This document shows, piece by piece, positions 45,244 to 57,119 of a stretch of 64,000 nucleotides of DNA. Location: NCBI GenBank assembly GCA_003255065.1, contig QAOA01000188.1:258602-322601 (forward strand). The letters run 5' to 3'. Under the pieces are notes generated by a model that saw only the letters and a program-made list of their open reading frames with translations, was not told where the DNA came from and ran no database searches. Each line of letters begins with the position of its first letter. Position 1 is the stretch's first letter. This stretch comes from Cercis canadensis (lineage: Eukaryota > Streptophyta > Magnoliopsida > Fabales > Fabaceae). A program made the position numbers and the translations under genes.

Positions 45244-47127
45244 ATCTAAGGCTCATATAGATAGTGGAGTGAAGTTCCAAAAGACCTCCACTTCCATTTT
45301 TTATCCTAGTTAATTTATTCTACAGATAGTCAGGCTGAGGACTATGAAATAAGTACTTTTTGGGAGGCAACCCATTTTCTTAACCCTTCCTTTTGTTTTG
45401 TTTTGTTGATTTCTTATATTTTTATCTTATGTCTTTAGTTATGTGTTATGTTTAACTTTTCTTTACTTTTGTTAATTTTCAGGTGTGGAAGTAAGTTTGG
45501 GGGTTCCAAAGAGTTTAAAAGTGCTTGAAAAGTAATTTTGATGAAGTGGACAGCAAATACAGTGCCACAGTGCCCAATACGAACGTTGCAGTGCTGGCCC
45601 TTAGCACTGCAACACCGTACTTCCTTCGAGGAAGAAAAAAAGGGCTTCACCAGCAACAAAGGCTAGATTTTCAACATTCATTCCCATTCCAACCGAACAT
45701 TGATCCGCCTCTTATCCAAGGGAGTTTTCTATACTTTCTCTTTTAATTTGCTTAACATTGAGGACAATGTTAGTCTTAAGTTTGGGGGTGAGAATTGTTG
45801 AATTTCTTCTTTTTTTTTGCTTTTACTTTTTATTTTTTTTAATAAGTTGTGTAATTAGTAGATTTTTAATTATAGTTTATGTTGTTTTGAGTGATAATGA
45901 AGTTTGAAAACCTAGGGCCAATGCTAAAAATGATTGTAATTGTTCATAGCTCTTGAAAAATGATACATGTTATGTTTGTGTGTATGCATGATTCTTGTGC
46001 TAGTTTTTTACTTAACTAGTATTTTCTTGATATATTAAGCACATAGCCCTAAGCATCTGCATTCTTTGCTTGATTTGAAAAAGGTTTTGGCATGCTTAAT
46101 ACTTATATGACCTCATACGACTCTAGAACTAATTTGAATGCCGCTTCAAGTGAAATCCTAGGCTATGCAACTTTAGGGAGATGATTTAGACATTGTTTAG
46201 ATAGTTTAAGCCTTTCAAGCCGTCCCTTGCATTATTTCTATCCCTAGTCATCTCAATTGAGCCTACTTGTAACATTTTATTTTGTCACCCCAACTTTAAC
46301 CCAACACTTGAAAAACTTTCCTAACCTTGCATTCTTAACACATTGTCAGTTTAGGAAAAATATTGAGAGCATATAGATAAATAAGGGTGGATGGGAGGAG
46401 TGTTGAGCTTTGAAAGAAAAAAAACTAAATTGTTGCTTCTTGACTCGATAAAAAAATTTTTGATACAACCATTTGATCATTAAAAGAGAATAAGTTTGGG
46501 GGTGAAGTCAAGCATTCAAAGAAAAGAAAGAGTGAAGAGAAGCACAATCAAGTGAAAAAAAGGAAAATAATCAAGGTGGATGGCAAATAAAGAGAAAAAA
46601 AAAAATTGTTGTAAAAGTTGGGTGAAAACTAGTGAAAAGGGGCTCTAAAAGCCTAGATTGGTTTTGTGTCATAGGTGAATGAACCTCATTGATTATCCTT
46701 TACCTCACCTTAACCTTAGCCATTCATTATAATCTTGAAAAGCCCTTTTGATCTTTGATGTTGTGACTAGCCTACATTAGTGGAGAGTGGCATGAAAAGC
46801 TAGCCTATGGAGTTCCTCATGTGCTTTATTTAGAGGTCTAATTGCTTAGTGAGCATGTATAAACTTATTCATAGTACAAGATGTCATTTGTGAAGGGTTA
46901 TACACACACACTCAAGGAGATTATTGGTGAGTTACAGCTTGCATTTGAATTAATTTAGACACTTTCATGATATGATAAATTTTCCTTGAACTATGATTAA
47001 TTTTTATCCTTGAGGCCTATTTGGTTCGTAGATTTATGTTGTCACTCATGTGTGTTAGTTTTGTTAACTTTGTTAGTTTAATTCTTTATTTTGCTCGAGG
47101 ACTAGCAAATCTCAAGTCTAGGGGTAT
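45244..47127 (+). mobile_element. Element C non-coding 3' region
   Basis: About 1.9 kb without recognisable domains. It contains G-rich motifs AAGTTTGGGGGTG (45,778-45,790 and again near 46,490), and a polypurine tract (TCTAGGGGTATT) directly before the 3' LTR. Confidence 0.65.
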
Positions 47128-47784
47128 TTGATAAGTCAGTTTTATACCACTTATCCTTTATTTATCTACTTTATTAATTGTGCTGTTCTAGGGTATTTTA
47201 AGTTTGATTCTTATGAATTAATGTTTCTTTTAGAGGTTTACTTTAGAAGTCTTTGTAAGTCACTTCGATATTTTTTGGTAATAAAAAGAGCAAGTTTTGA
47301 CTAATTTGGGATGGAGGCAGAAACTTGGGCACTATAGCCCCCTCCGAGCAGAAACTTGGAGGCTGCACCACCCTCCAAGTAGAGAATCAGAGGTTGCAAT
47401 GCCCAAACCCAAGGCTGCAGCCCCCCGACGGTCAACTCAGGATTTGACTTCTAAANTTGATAAGTCAGTTTTATACCACTTATCCTTTATTTATCTACTT
47501 TATTAATTGTGCTGTTCTAGGGTATTTTAAGTTTAATTCTTATGAATTAATGTTTCTTTTAGAGGTTTACTTTAGAAGTCTTTGTAAGTCACTTTGATAT
47601 TTTTTGGTAATAAAAAGAGCAAGTTTTGACTAATTTGGGATGGAGGCAGAAACTTGGGCACTATAGCCCCCTCCGAGCAGAAACTTGGAGGCTGCACCAC
47701 CCTCCAAGTAGAGAATCAGAGGTTGCAATGCCCAAACCCAAGGCTGCAGCCCCCCGACGGTCAACTCAGGATTTGACTTCTAAA
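47128..47784. repeat. 328-bp direct repeat around single N (47,456)
   Basis: 47,128-47,455 and 47,457-47,784 are equal in length and differ by a couple of bases. Both start at the LTR 5' end. One of the two is an assembly duplicate, so the real 3' LTR is about 1.25 kb. Confidence 0.85.
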
Positions 47785-48712
47785 CTTCTTAATTTCATTA
47801 GCACTCATACTTTATTTTAATTCCTTTTTGTTTTAAACTTTCTAGGACCTATAAATAGGACTTTTAAAGACTAAATTAGGGTTCAACATGTTTTTACACA
47901 AGAGGCAAGAAGAGAAGGGAGATCTAGCTTGAAGATTGGGATTTCATCATTGATTTTCAGAGTCTAATTTTTTTTCACCTTTTTTTCTCTTGTACTTATG
48001 TCTAATTTCTGTGTAATCATACTTTCTTTCATAGTCATGAACTAAATTCCCATCTAGGGTTATGATGTAGCCTAGCTAGGAAGATTTGTGATTTTCTATT
48101 CCTTCAATTCAAGAGCTCCTTTATTAATTGTCTTCTTCTTCTTAATTCTTCATGCTTCTAATTGGTTGATCATCAATTAGTTGATTAGATAATTACAATG
48201 AGACTGGGAGGTAATTTGTAATTAAAGATTATAGGGATTAAGAACATAGATTTCATAAGAGATAGGAATATGCCTTTATGATTTATGTAACTTTTAAAGA
48301 GAACCATAGAATTAATTGAATTTCTAAATTATTCGCAATTCGCATAGGAATATAGTGGGTTTATAATTTGGGAATATGTTTATTTGACATTGGGAAAGGC
48401 TAATAAATAAATTAGGGTTCTTGACTAGCAATTAGGAAGATTGTTCTTGGTTAATGAATTGAGAATAACAAATCGGAATAGCTATAGTGAAATCAAAAGT
48501 CCTAGATATTTCTCATCATTTTTTCTACTTGTCATTGATTTACTATTTTTGCCTTTAGATTATCACTTATATTCACTGTTAATTCTCTAGATAAATTTAG
48601 AATACAATTAATTTTGGTACTTATTAGTCACAGTCTCCGTGGGACGATATTTTACTCTCATTTTATTACTTAAAAATGATAACGTACACTTGCATTAGAG
48701 TTTTACACAACA
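47458..48712 (+). mobile_element. Element C 3' LTR
   Basis: 1,255 bp, TGATAAGTC to CACAACA, ending at the ATGGT target duplication. Contains the 70-bp segment missing from the 5' LTR. Confidence 0.85.
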
Positions 48713-48717
48713 ATGGT

Positions 48718-50560
48718 CTCATTCAATGAGAATATATTTCGTCGCTTAATAATATTTTAATGCCTACTATTATTGAAAACTCCTTTTGTGGTGTCTCTTT
48801 AAAATCACTGACCCTCATTTGAGATAGATGAACAAATGTTTTTGCTGCTTTTTTTTCTTCAACTTTGAAAACCTTCCTACATAAAGCGTTTTATTTACAA
48901 AAGGCCTATCTCCACAGTGCACATTTACCCTTCATTATTGAGTAGCCATTGTACGTTTTTACTACCTGGCAATTCTAACACCATGGCTTCTATTGCTTCA
49001 TGACTAGAAGACAGAAATATTTGGTGATAATGAAGCGAAAAATGGGAAAACAAAATTTGCACCCTATACCTAAACCCAAGATAAAATTCTGGCTACCTAA
49101 CTTTTTAGTGTTTAATTAACCTTTTGCTGAATGCTGTCAACCATTTCATTTATCTATCTATTTCATGAATAAACGATAGCTTTCATTAAGATGGTGAAAG
49201 TTGAATTGAAATTTAACCAACTTGACTAGTGATTGTAAATTTTTTTATTATATTATAGCTCTTTACTTTTTTTTTTTTTTTGTTGTAANTTTTTTTTTGT
49301 AATTGCTTGTCCTTGAGTTCTTAATTAACTGCAAAACCTAAAGAGATGACCCTCTAATCCTCTTGGAAACCACGTCTTTTCTCTTATATCTGTAGCATGT
49401 TTCCAAGAGCCTTCAAAACTTACATTAGTTTCTATTAGGAAAGATCAACAAAATCTAATGTTAATTTCACCTCTCTATAAATTGTGTGTGTTGATGTCTC
49501 AACTTAATCAATGATTTACTAAAAATTTAATGACATAATATAAGATTGTAAATAGTTTTCCATGCAGAAATTTAAAGTTCAAATTTTATTAGTGGTTGTG
49601 GGAGCAATAGATATGGTGGATAATCTTACATGTTAAGTAGCTATAATAATCTCTTGGTGGTGTTGGGGCTATAATATGCTTCAATTGTCTCAAGCCTTGA
49701 GGGGATGTTTGGTAAACTCATAATGAAGATTTAACATATCCTACATCATTGTTGCTGCATGTCAAGTATTTGTCTTTTACATTCGCTTCATATCATTAGT
49801 AATCTTTACTAATTATGTACTGATATTTAAGATGAACAGAGATATGAATTTTACACCTCCAATTAATGGGAGAAAAGAGAAAGTATTCAGAAACATGATA
49901 ATGAAAGAAACTAAAATGAGGAACTAAATTTGTAGCTTGGAGTTGAGGATAGGTGATTCTTGTAGCCTTTGCATCTGCTGGCTACCATATATTCATAATG
50001 TTTTATGTGCCTAGTGTATGTCTCACATAACCATGAAATCGTTAAACCTTCACCAAATAACGTCTCAGTCAATTCAGTTTTTCTCTTGTACAAATGAAAT
50101 AAAAATCTAAAAGCAGGACATGAGATTTCAGCACACGTGCCAATTTTCTCTTTTGAGATAATGATTTTCCTTTTCGCCAGGAGTACCGTTCAAATTAAAA
50201 GGAAAATTTTGAAGCAGAAAATCCTGATTAAGATTCAGACCTTATCTTTTTTCAGAAAGTTCTTACAAAATGAGAAACAAGACAACAGACAGAAGAAGGA
50301 ACTTCAGAAAAGAAGCTCAATAAAAACCAAACATGATAAGTTGAAAACAAAAGTTATAATGGAAAGCTGTAAGATTCTCTACTTGAGCCCATTTCTATCA
50401 TGAAGGGCCCAAATGGAAAATTCTTCCAGACGTGTTCTTGGATTCCAAACTAGTCAAATTTTTGTTTAGAACAAAGTCTCTTATCCTTGCCAATAAGATT
50501 GAAGCCTTTGACCACATGGCACCAAGGAGGCTCTTTCATAGAGTTAGGGTAAGCCAATCT
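48718..50560 (+). repeat. Host segmental duplication, copy 2, right part
   Basis: After a short LTR-like scrap (48,718-48,742) the sequence follows copy 1 from its position 1505 to about 3400, including the exon-like block. A single N at 49,289 lies in a T-rich tract. No gene is called here apart from the exon-like block. Confidence 0.8.
50405..50555 (+). other. Exon-like block, second copy
   Basis: Partner of 3236-3400. The open plus-strand frame reads LVKFLFRTKSLILANKIEAF and HMAPRRLFHRV before a GTAAG donor-like site. Unidentified family. Confidence 0.3.
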
Positions 50561-50643
50561 GCATATGGTCAAAAATGCATATATAGTAACAGATAGCAAA
50601 GATATTCTTACACTAGCTTAAAACTATTATACAAATAACATCA

Positions 50644-51111
50644 TCACATATCACCTTTGTCACTGGTGGCACTTGTAATAGACTCTGTGCTCATTGAATC
50701 ACAAACTTGTATTTGATTGGTGTTCCAATAATCATCATTTGTTGTTGTTTCCTTTGGAAAATTAGGATCTATAAATTGGACATCATCTGCAGCGGTTATT
50801 TGCTTCCAGACATGTACTCCAATCCATTTCATATTGCTATAATAATAATAATACCCTTCAAGAAGTTCATATGAAACCTCAACATGATTCCATGCATCCT
50901 CTATAATTGCTATTCTGGTGCTTTTATCACCTAAGTAATGTCTGTGCTGTAGATCAAACATGCATATATGAGGTTGCTGTGTTGGGGATTTAGGCCCTGG
51001 CAAATTGAAGGAATGACAATTGCCATTAATGAGCACGTGAAATTTAGCGAGGGCCCCAACTACAAAACATAGGGGGATTGTTGGAAATTTGTTTCGAAAC
51101 CAAAAAGACAA
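50644..51111 (-). pseudogene. Orphan C-terminal domain of a TIR-NBS-LRR resistance protein
   Basis: 155 codons open to a natural-looking stop at 50,644. FWFRNKFPTIPLCFVVGAL and FHVLINGNCHSFNLPG match the post-LRR C-JID domain of plant TNL immune receptors, which helps recognise pathogen effectors. The middle (CMFDLQHRHYL, then NHVEVSYELLEGYYYYY, WIGVHVWKQ) also fits. No TIR, NB-ARC or LRR sequence lies upstream on the minus strand. From 51,112 the sequence is AT-rich repeat-like DNA. It is either the last exon of a gene cut off by an insertion or a duplicated tail. Confidence 0.75.
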
Positions 51112-53234
51112 TGAATGTCTGCTGCTACAGACATCAAACCATGTTAAGAAATTAATAGAAACAATATTTAATAGGTTTGAACCTACTACCTCTTACTCAA
51201 AAAAATTCATAATTCAAACTATTAAGACAGCTCAAGACTTACATTTGTTGTTGCTCAAAAATTATTTATTAATTATTTAGTATATTTATTCAATATTATA
51301 TATTTAAGTATGTAAAAATTATAATACATAATCACACATTATATATATTTTAAGTTAAGATTTTTTACTAATTTTTGAAAATTATATATATATTTTCTCT
51401 TGGTCTATTATGCATGATTTAATTAGTTTCTTAGTTATTTATTTATTTGTTTAGCTAATACTATGTGATTTTGTCTCTCTCTTTTTTTCTTAGTACTATT
51501 TCTAGTTATTTATTTATATGTTCTAATTATCTAATTTTGCTATATTAAAAATTGTGAACTTAATTATATTGAGAGTATGTGAACTTGTAAGAAATATTGG
51601 TTATTAAAATAATTTGATTTTATTATGAGACACCATTTAAAATTAGGTGTATATAGATTAAGTTTTATATCTTTTGATTTTTAATTATTTGAATATTTAA
51701 GTTTGAGACTTTTACTTATGAATTAATTTGATGATTTGTGCTTCATTCTCTATATTTTATTTTTTGTGAATCTTTAAATTTGAAAAAATAAATTGATTCA
51801 ACCGATTCGACCAACGGTCTAATTGGTCCAACCAATCATTTTTTACCACACTAATTCACTTACTAGTCCAATTTTTAAAACATGAATTCCAAGCATGTCT
51901 CGTAACATCTTAAATTTTGCTCTTGGTAGCGCCTTCTTGTGCCTTTGCTTGAATTAATTATTTTATTATTGTGCCTCTGCTTCTACTAAAGTACAGTCAA
52001 TCAAGAGGAAAAGACTGAATTTTAAAGTGTCTTGAAGAAGGGGCCTAGGCCCGAAGGAAACAATTACACAAAGACTTTGCAAAGAAGCCCTTGACACGAA
52101 GACTTTGCAACTTTTTAGATGTAGATATTAATTGCTTCCACAGAAAGGAAGGTTGCAGTGACAGCCTGAGGTATTTTTCAAAGGACCAAGCTTATCTCTT
52201 CTCAGTAGGGATAGTGTTTTCCATTGAAAAATGCTATCTCTCCTTTAGTTTGACACATGTCATGTTGAAGGAGAGTTAGTAATTTTTTTTAGTGTGTTTT
52301 CCTTCAAAAATTCTCTCTTGAAAAGAAAATTGTAAGTCTCACACTATATGAATTAGATGCAATATAACATTTTTCTATCATACACATTACATTGCAAAAT
52401 AATATAATCAGTTTTTTATTTGTGAAAAATTAAAATAATCAAAACTACCCAATTTAATAAATAATTTAAAAATTTTCCTTTTTGTATTAATAATTTGCAA
52501 ACGTATATTATTTTAATCAATTTGCCAAGAACATTATACTTTTGTAAAAAAATTACAAATAATATTGGTGTTCATTTATTTTTTTTTGTAAAGACATACC
52601 ATAAATCAATCTCTTATGTTAATTTCATTTACTAGGTTATTGTGGAGAAATATTATGGAGTATTTTCCTTTGAGAATGAAGATCAAGTAATTTATCATAG
52701 TAATATACATATTTATGGTTCTTTTTGGAAAGAAAGAATTTCAAAAGTTATAAAGATGCTAAAGATTTAAGAAAATCTATAAATTACTATCAAATGCCAA
52801 GTAGACTTACTAACAGTACCATTAATATAAGAATATTTTCTTTTTTCATAAATCAGATACATCTCTAGACCATCTACCAAATGAAATGGAAGATTAATTT
52901 TTATTCTTCTTACCTACTGCATATGCAAACAGGTAACCAAGGATTCTACTGGAGCATTTCTTTTTTTCTTTCAAACTTCAACGACTGTTCTGCATATAAT
53001 AATTATAAACTTACTATTTCAAAATACACCACCAAATTTGATGAAACTATGTTTATCAACTACAATTTCCTTAGCAAACAGAACCAAGACCTTAAATCCA
53101 GTGTCCAAAATAAAATAAACATGATCAAGTAAATCTCTGTTTTTGCAAATATAATTTCCTTAGAAAACAGAACCAAGACCTTAAGCCTGATGTCAAAAAT
53201 ACAATATTAACACAGTAAGACATTAGATTGTAGA
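51112..53234. other. AT-rich intergenic stretch with MITE trace
   Basis: Mostly AT-rich. 51,780-51,890 resembles the right end of the element at 59,551-60,050 (CACACTAATTCACTTACTAG, then CCAATTTTTAAAACAT), so a decayed relative of that MITE may occupy part of 51,115-51,890. Nothing else was recognised. Confidence 0.5.
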
Positions 53235-53430
53235 TTATTTTGACTTAATACGCCTGTACTTATTTGCAGATGACATCCGTGGAGGAATATTTTCATCATC
53301 ATCACCTTCAGATTCTAGTGATTGCCTCTTCATTGGTGTGTGAGATACATTCTCAGCAGCAAAAGATTTCATTGAAGATTGAGCTTCATTGTTGATAGAT
53401 CCTAATGCAGAAGAGTTTTGTTTCTCATAA
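53235..53430 (-). other. Possible C-terminal exon, basic tail
   Basis: The minus strand reads SSALGSINNEAQSSMKSFAA, then HTPMKRQSLESEGDDDENIP and a basic end RRIKSK before TAA. AG acceptors near 53,401 or 53,419 could start it. The acidic patch followed by a basic cluster looks like a nuclear or cytoskeletal protein tail. The family was not identified and no upstream exon was located, as a hAT element begins just beyond. Confidence 0.35.
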
Positions 53431-54079
53431 TGTAAATAAATATAGGAAAAAAGCAACAACCAAAAATCAGTTATCTCTTAATCCGTTTCGGGGACAGGGA
53501 AGAAATGCGTCTCACAGTGCAGAGACGGCAAAAAAATGTGTCCTAGGAGTTTTTTTTGAGTTTAACGTTTTGAAACTCCAAGTTTCGTCAAAAAAACGCT
53601 CGCGAAATGGAACAAAATACTGGACAGATTTGAACAGCGTCGTTTTGGATGACCGGTAATTGCCTTAAGTGGAACGGCACCATTTTCGTATGACTGGTCC
53701 CTCCCCCTTAGTGGAACAACACCGTTTTCGAGTGGTTTGGCAGCTGAATTTGGGCCTAAACGGCGCCGTTTCGCTTAGAGCTGCCTTCTTCTTCCCTAAC
53801 CCAATTTCAAAACCTAAATTGCTCAATTTTTTCACCATTTTCACCCTAGTTGCAGCTCCAACTCTTCTTCATCCTCCTTGGTGATGTCAAGTTTCTTCCT
53901 CCATTGCTGAACCAAGTGAAGGGTGGCTTGATTGAAGATTGTTGAAGGTTATTGTGTGGTCGATTTTGAGGTAAAATGACTTCATCTCCCTCTGATAATT
54001 CTAGTAGTTTTGGTAGTAGACTAAATGTTGAAGAATCGTCATCTAATGCTCAAAAAAGGGGACTCCTCTTTGGGAATAT

Positions 54080-56845
54080 GTGACTATCATTAATCATGGA
54101 AGTAAGAAAAGTGGTGGGACTAAAAATTGGCAATGTAATTTTTGTAATGGTATGTTTCAAGGATCATATTCTAGGGTTAGGAACCATTTATTGAGACCTT
54201 TTGGATGTGGTATACAAGTGTGTCCAAAGGTGACTACTGAGAATATAACATCAATGAAGGCCATGATTGAGGCAGTTGAAACTAGAAAAAAACCTAAGGA
54301 AGTTCCATTACCTCCTGCTCCTAGCCTTAGTCCTATGGTTGATGAAGCAATTGAGGGAGAAAAGAAAAAAAGGGCTGTTGGTCCTCTTGAAAAAGCTTTC
54401 AACCAAGGGATTAGAGAACAAATTAAGTCTGAAATTGCAAAGATGTTTTATTCAGTTGGTTTGTCTTTTAATCTTGCACGTAATCCTCATTATATAAATG
54501 CATTTCAAATGTGTGCAAACAACCTTATTTCTGGTTTTGTGCCTCCTGGTTATAATGCATGGAGAACTACTTTGTTGCAAAGAGAGATGGCAAATGTTGA
54601 GAGATTAATGATACCAATTAAAGAGACTTGGAAAGAGAAAGGGTTGAGTATAGTGAGTGATGGGTGAACTGATGTTCAAAGAAGGCCACTAATTAATTTT
54701 ATGGCTGCTTCTGATGGTGGTCCTATGTTTTTTAGAGCTATTGATGGTTCTACAGAATATAAAGATAAAATTATATTGCTGAATTGATGAGATCTGTTAG
54801 GGGTGTAATCGGTCCGGTTCGGTCCGGTTTTCACCCCAAACCGAAACCGAACCAGCCAGAGAAACTCGGTTCGGTTCGGTTCGGTTTTTTGAATTTTTGA
54901 AAATAAAACCAAACCGAACCGAACCGGTCTAAATCGGTTCGGTTCGATCGGTTTGGTCGGTTTAACCATGAAATGCCTGCTGAAGTCAAATTTTCAAATT
55001 TTAACAGAAAGAAAGGCAGAAAACCTCCACATACAAGCAAATCAACCAAAAAAAAATGAGAATTTAGTATCCTAATGCACAGAAAATCAATAATTAAATA
55101 TCAAATGTAACAATGTATTATAAATTGAGATAAATTGAGACTCATATTAAATAAAACGACGTCGCATTGAAGCTATCGGTTCGGTTCGGTTTTTTTTCGG
55201 TTTTTATTCAGGCAAACCGAAAACCGAACCGGGGTTCTCGGTTTTTCAAAAATACAAACCAAAAACCGGACCATTTCTCTCGGTTTGACTCGGTTTGACT
55301 CGGTTTCGGTTCGGTTCGGTCGGTTTTGTCGGTTTTTCGGTTTTGGCTTACACCCCTAAGATCTGTAGTCCAGGAGGTTGGCCCAAACAATGTGGTACAA
55401 ATTATCAATGACAATGTCCCAGTTTGTAAGGCTGCTGGTTTAATTATTGAAGCTAAATATCTGTCCATATTTTGGACCCCTTGTGTGGTGCATACATTGA
55501 ATCTTGCATTGAAGAATATTTGTGCCCTAAAAACACAGAGAAAAATGAGAATGCTTATAATCTGTGTCATTGGATCACTCAAGTCAATGAGGATGCTATG
55601 TTTATTAGGAAGTTTATCATGAATCATTCAAAGAGGCTATCCATGTTTAATGCATTTGTGCCTTTGAAATTGTTAGCCATTGCTGAAACAAGATTTGCTT
55701 CAACCATTGTAATGCTAAAAAGGCTAAAGCTAATAAAACTTCCTCTCCAGATCATGGTCATTAGTGATCAATGGACTAATTATAAAGAGGATGATGTTGG
55801 AAAGGCTAGATATGTGTGAGGAACTCTTTTGGATGAAGTTTGGTGGGATAAAGTCGACTATATTCTTTCTTTTACTAGGCCTATCTATGATATGCTTTGA
55901 CTTTGTGATACTGATAAGCCTACACTGCATTTGATTTATGGTTTTTGAGATTCTATGATTAGAGAAGTTAAGGCAGCCATATATACACATGAAGAAAAGC
56001 AATCTCATGACCAATCATTCTTTTATGATGTGGTGTATGGAATACTTGTTGGTCATTGGGCAAAGAGTTGTTCACCCTTGCATTGCTTGGCTCACTCACT
56101 AAATCCTAGGTAAAATTTAAATTGATTTTCATTGAATTTCTTTACTTTTTTTTTTTTTATATTCAAGCTTTGAGATATATNTTTTTATATTTAAGCTTTG
56201 AGATATATGAATTCAATTTTTTCCTCCATAATATGTAGGTATTATAGTGAGAAATGGCTTAGTGAGGCACCAAATAGAGTTGCTCCACATCGGGACAATG
56301 AAATCTCTAAAGAGAGGAATAGGTCTTCTAATAGATACTTTCAAAGTGATGAGCATTTAACAAGGGTGCACAATGAATTCTCTGATTTCTCTGGAAACCT
56401 TGGAGATTTTTCTTGCCCTCAATCCATTAAAGATAGAGGGAGATTGGAACCAAAGCTTTGGTGGAATAACTACGGGGCTGCTGCCCCTTTGCTCCAAACA
56501 CTTGCTTTGAAGCTTCTTGGCCAACCATGTTCATCATCTTGCTGTGAAAGAAATTGGAGTATATATTCCTTTATCCATTCAATGAAGAGAAACTTGATGA
56601 ATCCTCAAAGAGCTGAAGATTTAGTATTTTTTCATACAAATCTTCGTCTTTTGTCAAGAAATAGTGACAAATATTTAATGGGAGACACCAAAAATTGGGA
56701 TGTTGTTGGAGATAATTTGGAGCTATTTGATGGAGCTGATGGTCTTGAAGTTGCTAGTTTATCACTTGATGAACCTAAGATAGAAGCTGTAATTATTGGT
56801 GATGGAGGTGATAGAAATGAAGAAATTAATAGTGTTATAATTTGA
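54080..56845 (+). pseudogene. hAT transposase (BED zinc finger, DUF659, hATC)
   Basis: hAT transposases cut and paste DNA and dimerise through a C-terminal hATC domain. Segments in order: BED finger (WQCNFCNGMFQGSYSRVRNH), DUF659-type core (IVSDG*TDVQRRPLINFMAA, with TGA at 54,665 replacing the usual Trp), [38 protein letters not shown], then after an intron-like gap (56,110-56,238, with a single N at 56,181) LEPKLWWNNYGAAAPLLQTL and SCCERNWSIYSFIH, the hATC signature. The open C-terminal part is 56,239-56,845. Lesions: TGA 54,665, a shift near 54,770, a 561-bp MITE at 54,798, TGA 55,817 and further stops to 56,110. Not functional. Confidence 0.85.
54790..55366. mobile_element. hAT-type MITE, 561 bp, 8-bp TSD
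   Basis: 54,798-55,358 begins TAGGGGTGTAA and ends TTACACCCCTA, flanked by AGATCTGT on both sides (54,790-54,797 and 55,359-55,366). An 8-bp duplication is the hAT hallmark. Near both ends the interior consists of GGTTCGGTTCGG-type repeats in both orientations, so the ends can fold back over about 150 bp. It interrupts the hAT transposase core. Removing it with one AGATCTGT rejoins the core. Confidence 0.9.
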
Positions 56846-56980
56846 ATTTTGATTATTCATTTGTATTTTGGGGTAATACTTAATATTTGTTAGTTGTTAG
56901 TTGTTGAGTATTGGCTAAGCATTTATGTTGATATTTTTTAATGCTTGAAAATTTTAAAATTGTTCATTATAAGGATTTGA

Positions 56981-57005
56981 TACATACATACATACATACA
57001 TATAC

Positions 57006-57045
<40 letters not shown>
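56981..57045. repeat. CATA / TA microsatellite
   Basis: Tandem CATA units followed by about 12 TA units. Likely length-variable. Confidence 0.9.
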
Positions 57046-57119
57046 GACGTGGCGTCCCCGTACCCACGTTTTTGAAAAATCACCGTCCCCGTCCCCATCC
57101 CCGTGCAACATTGCTTCAT

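Larger units (their letters stand above)
41416..48717 (+). mobile_element. Gypsy element C (gag-protease only), TSD ATGGT
   Basis: 41,421-48,712 is bounded by LTRs that start TGATAAGTC and end TTTACACAACA, and flanked by ATGGT at 41,416-41,420 and 48,713-48,717. Coding content is gag plus protease. No RT, RNase H or integrase was found in the 2 kb between protease and 3' LTR, so it depends on another element for transposition (TR-GAG-like). It inserted next to the copia right LTR. Confidence 0.85.
53480..57115 (+). mobile_element. Decayed autonomous hAT transposon
   Basis: Region around a hAT transposase gene. The terminal inverted repeats could not be fixed. The left side has GC-rich GGGGACAGGG and AACGGCGCCGTTT motifs (53,490-53,780). 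The right side has CCCCGTCCCCATCCCCGTG (57,085-57,105) after a TA/CATA microsatellite (56,981-57,045). Boundaries are approximate. Confidence 0.5.

Noticed and set aside
54676-55627. Minus- and plus-strand frames rich in NRTEPNRF-type repeats
   Set aside because: Products of the CGGTT-type repeats in the MITE, not proteins.
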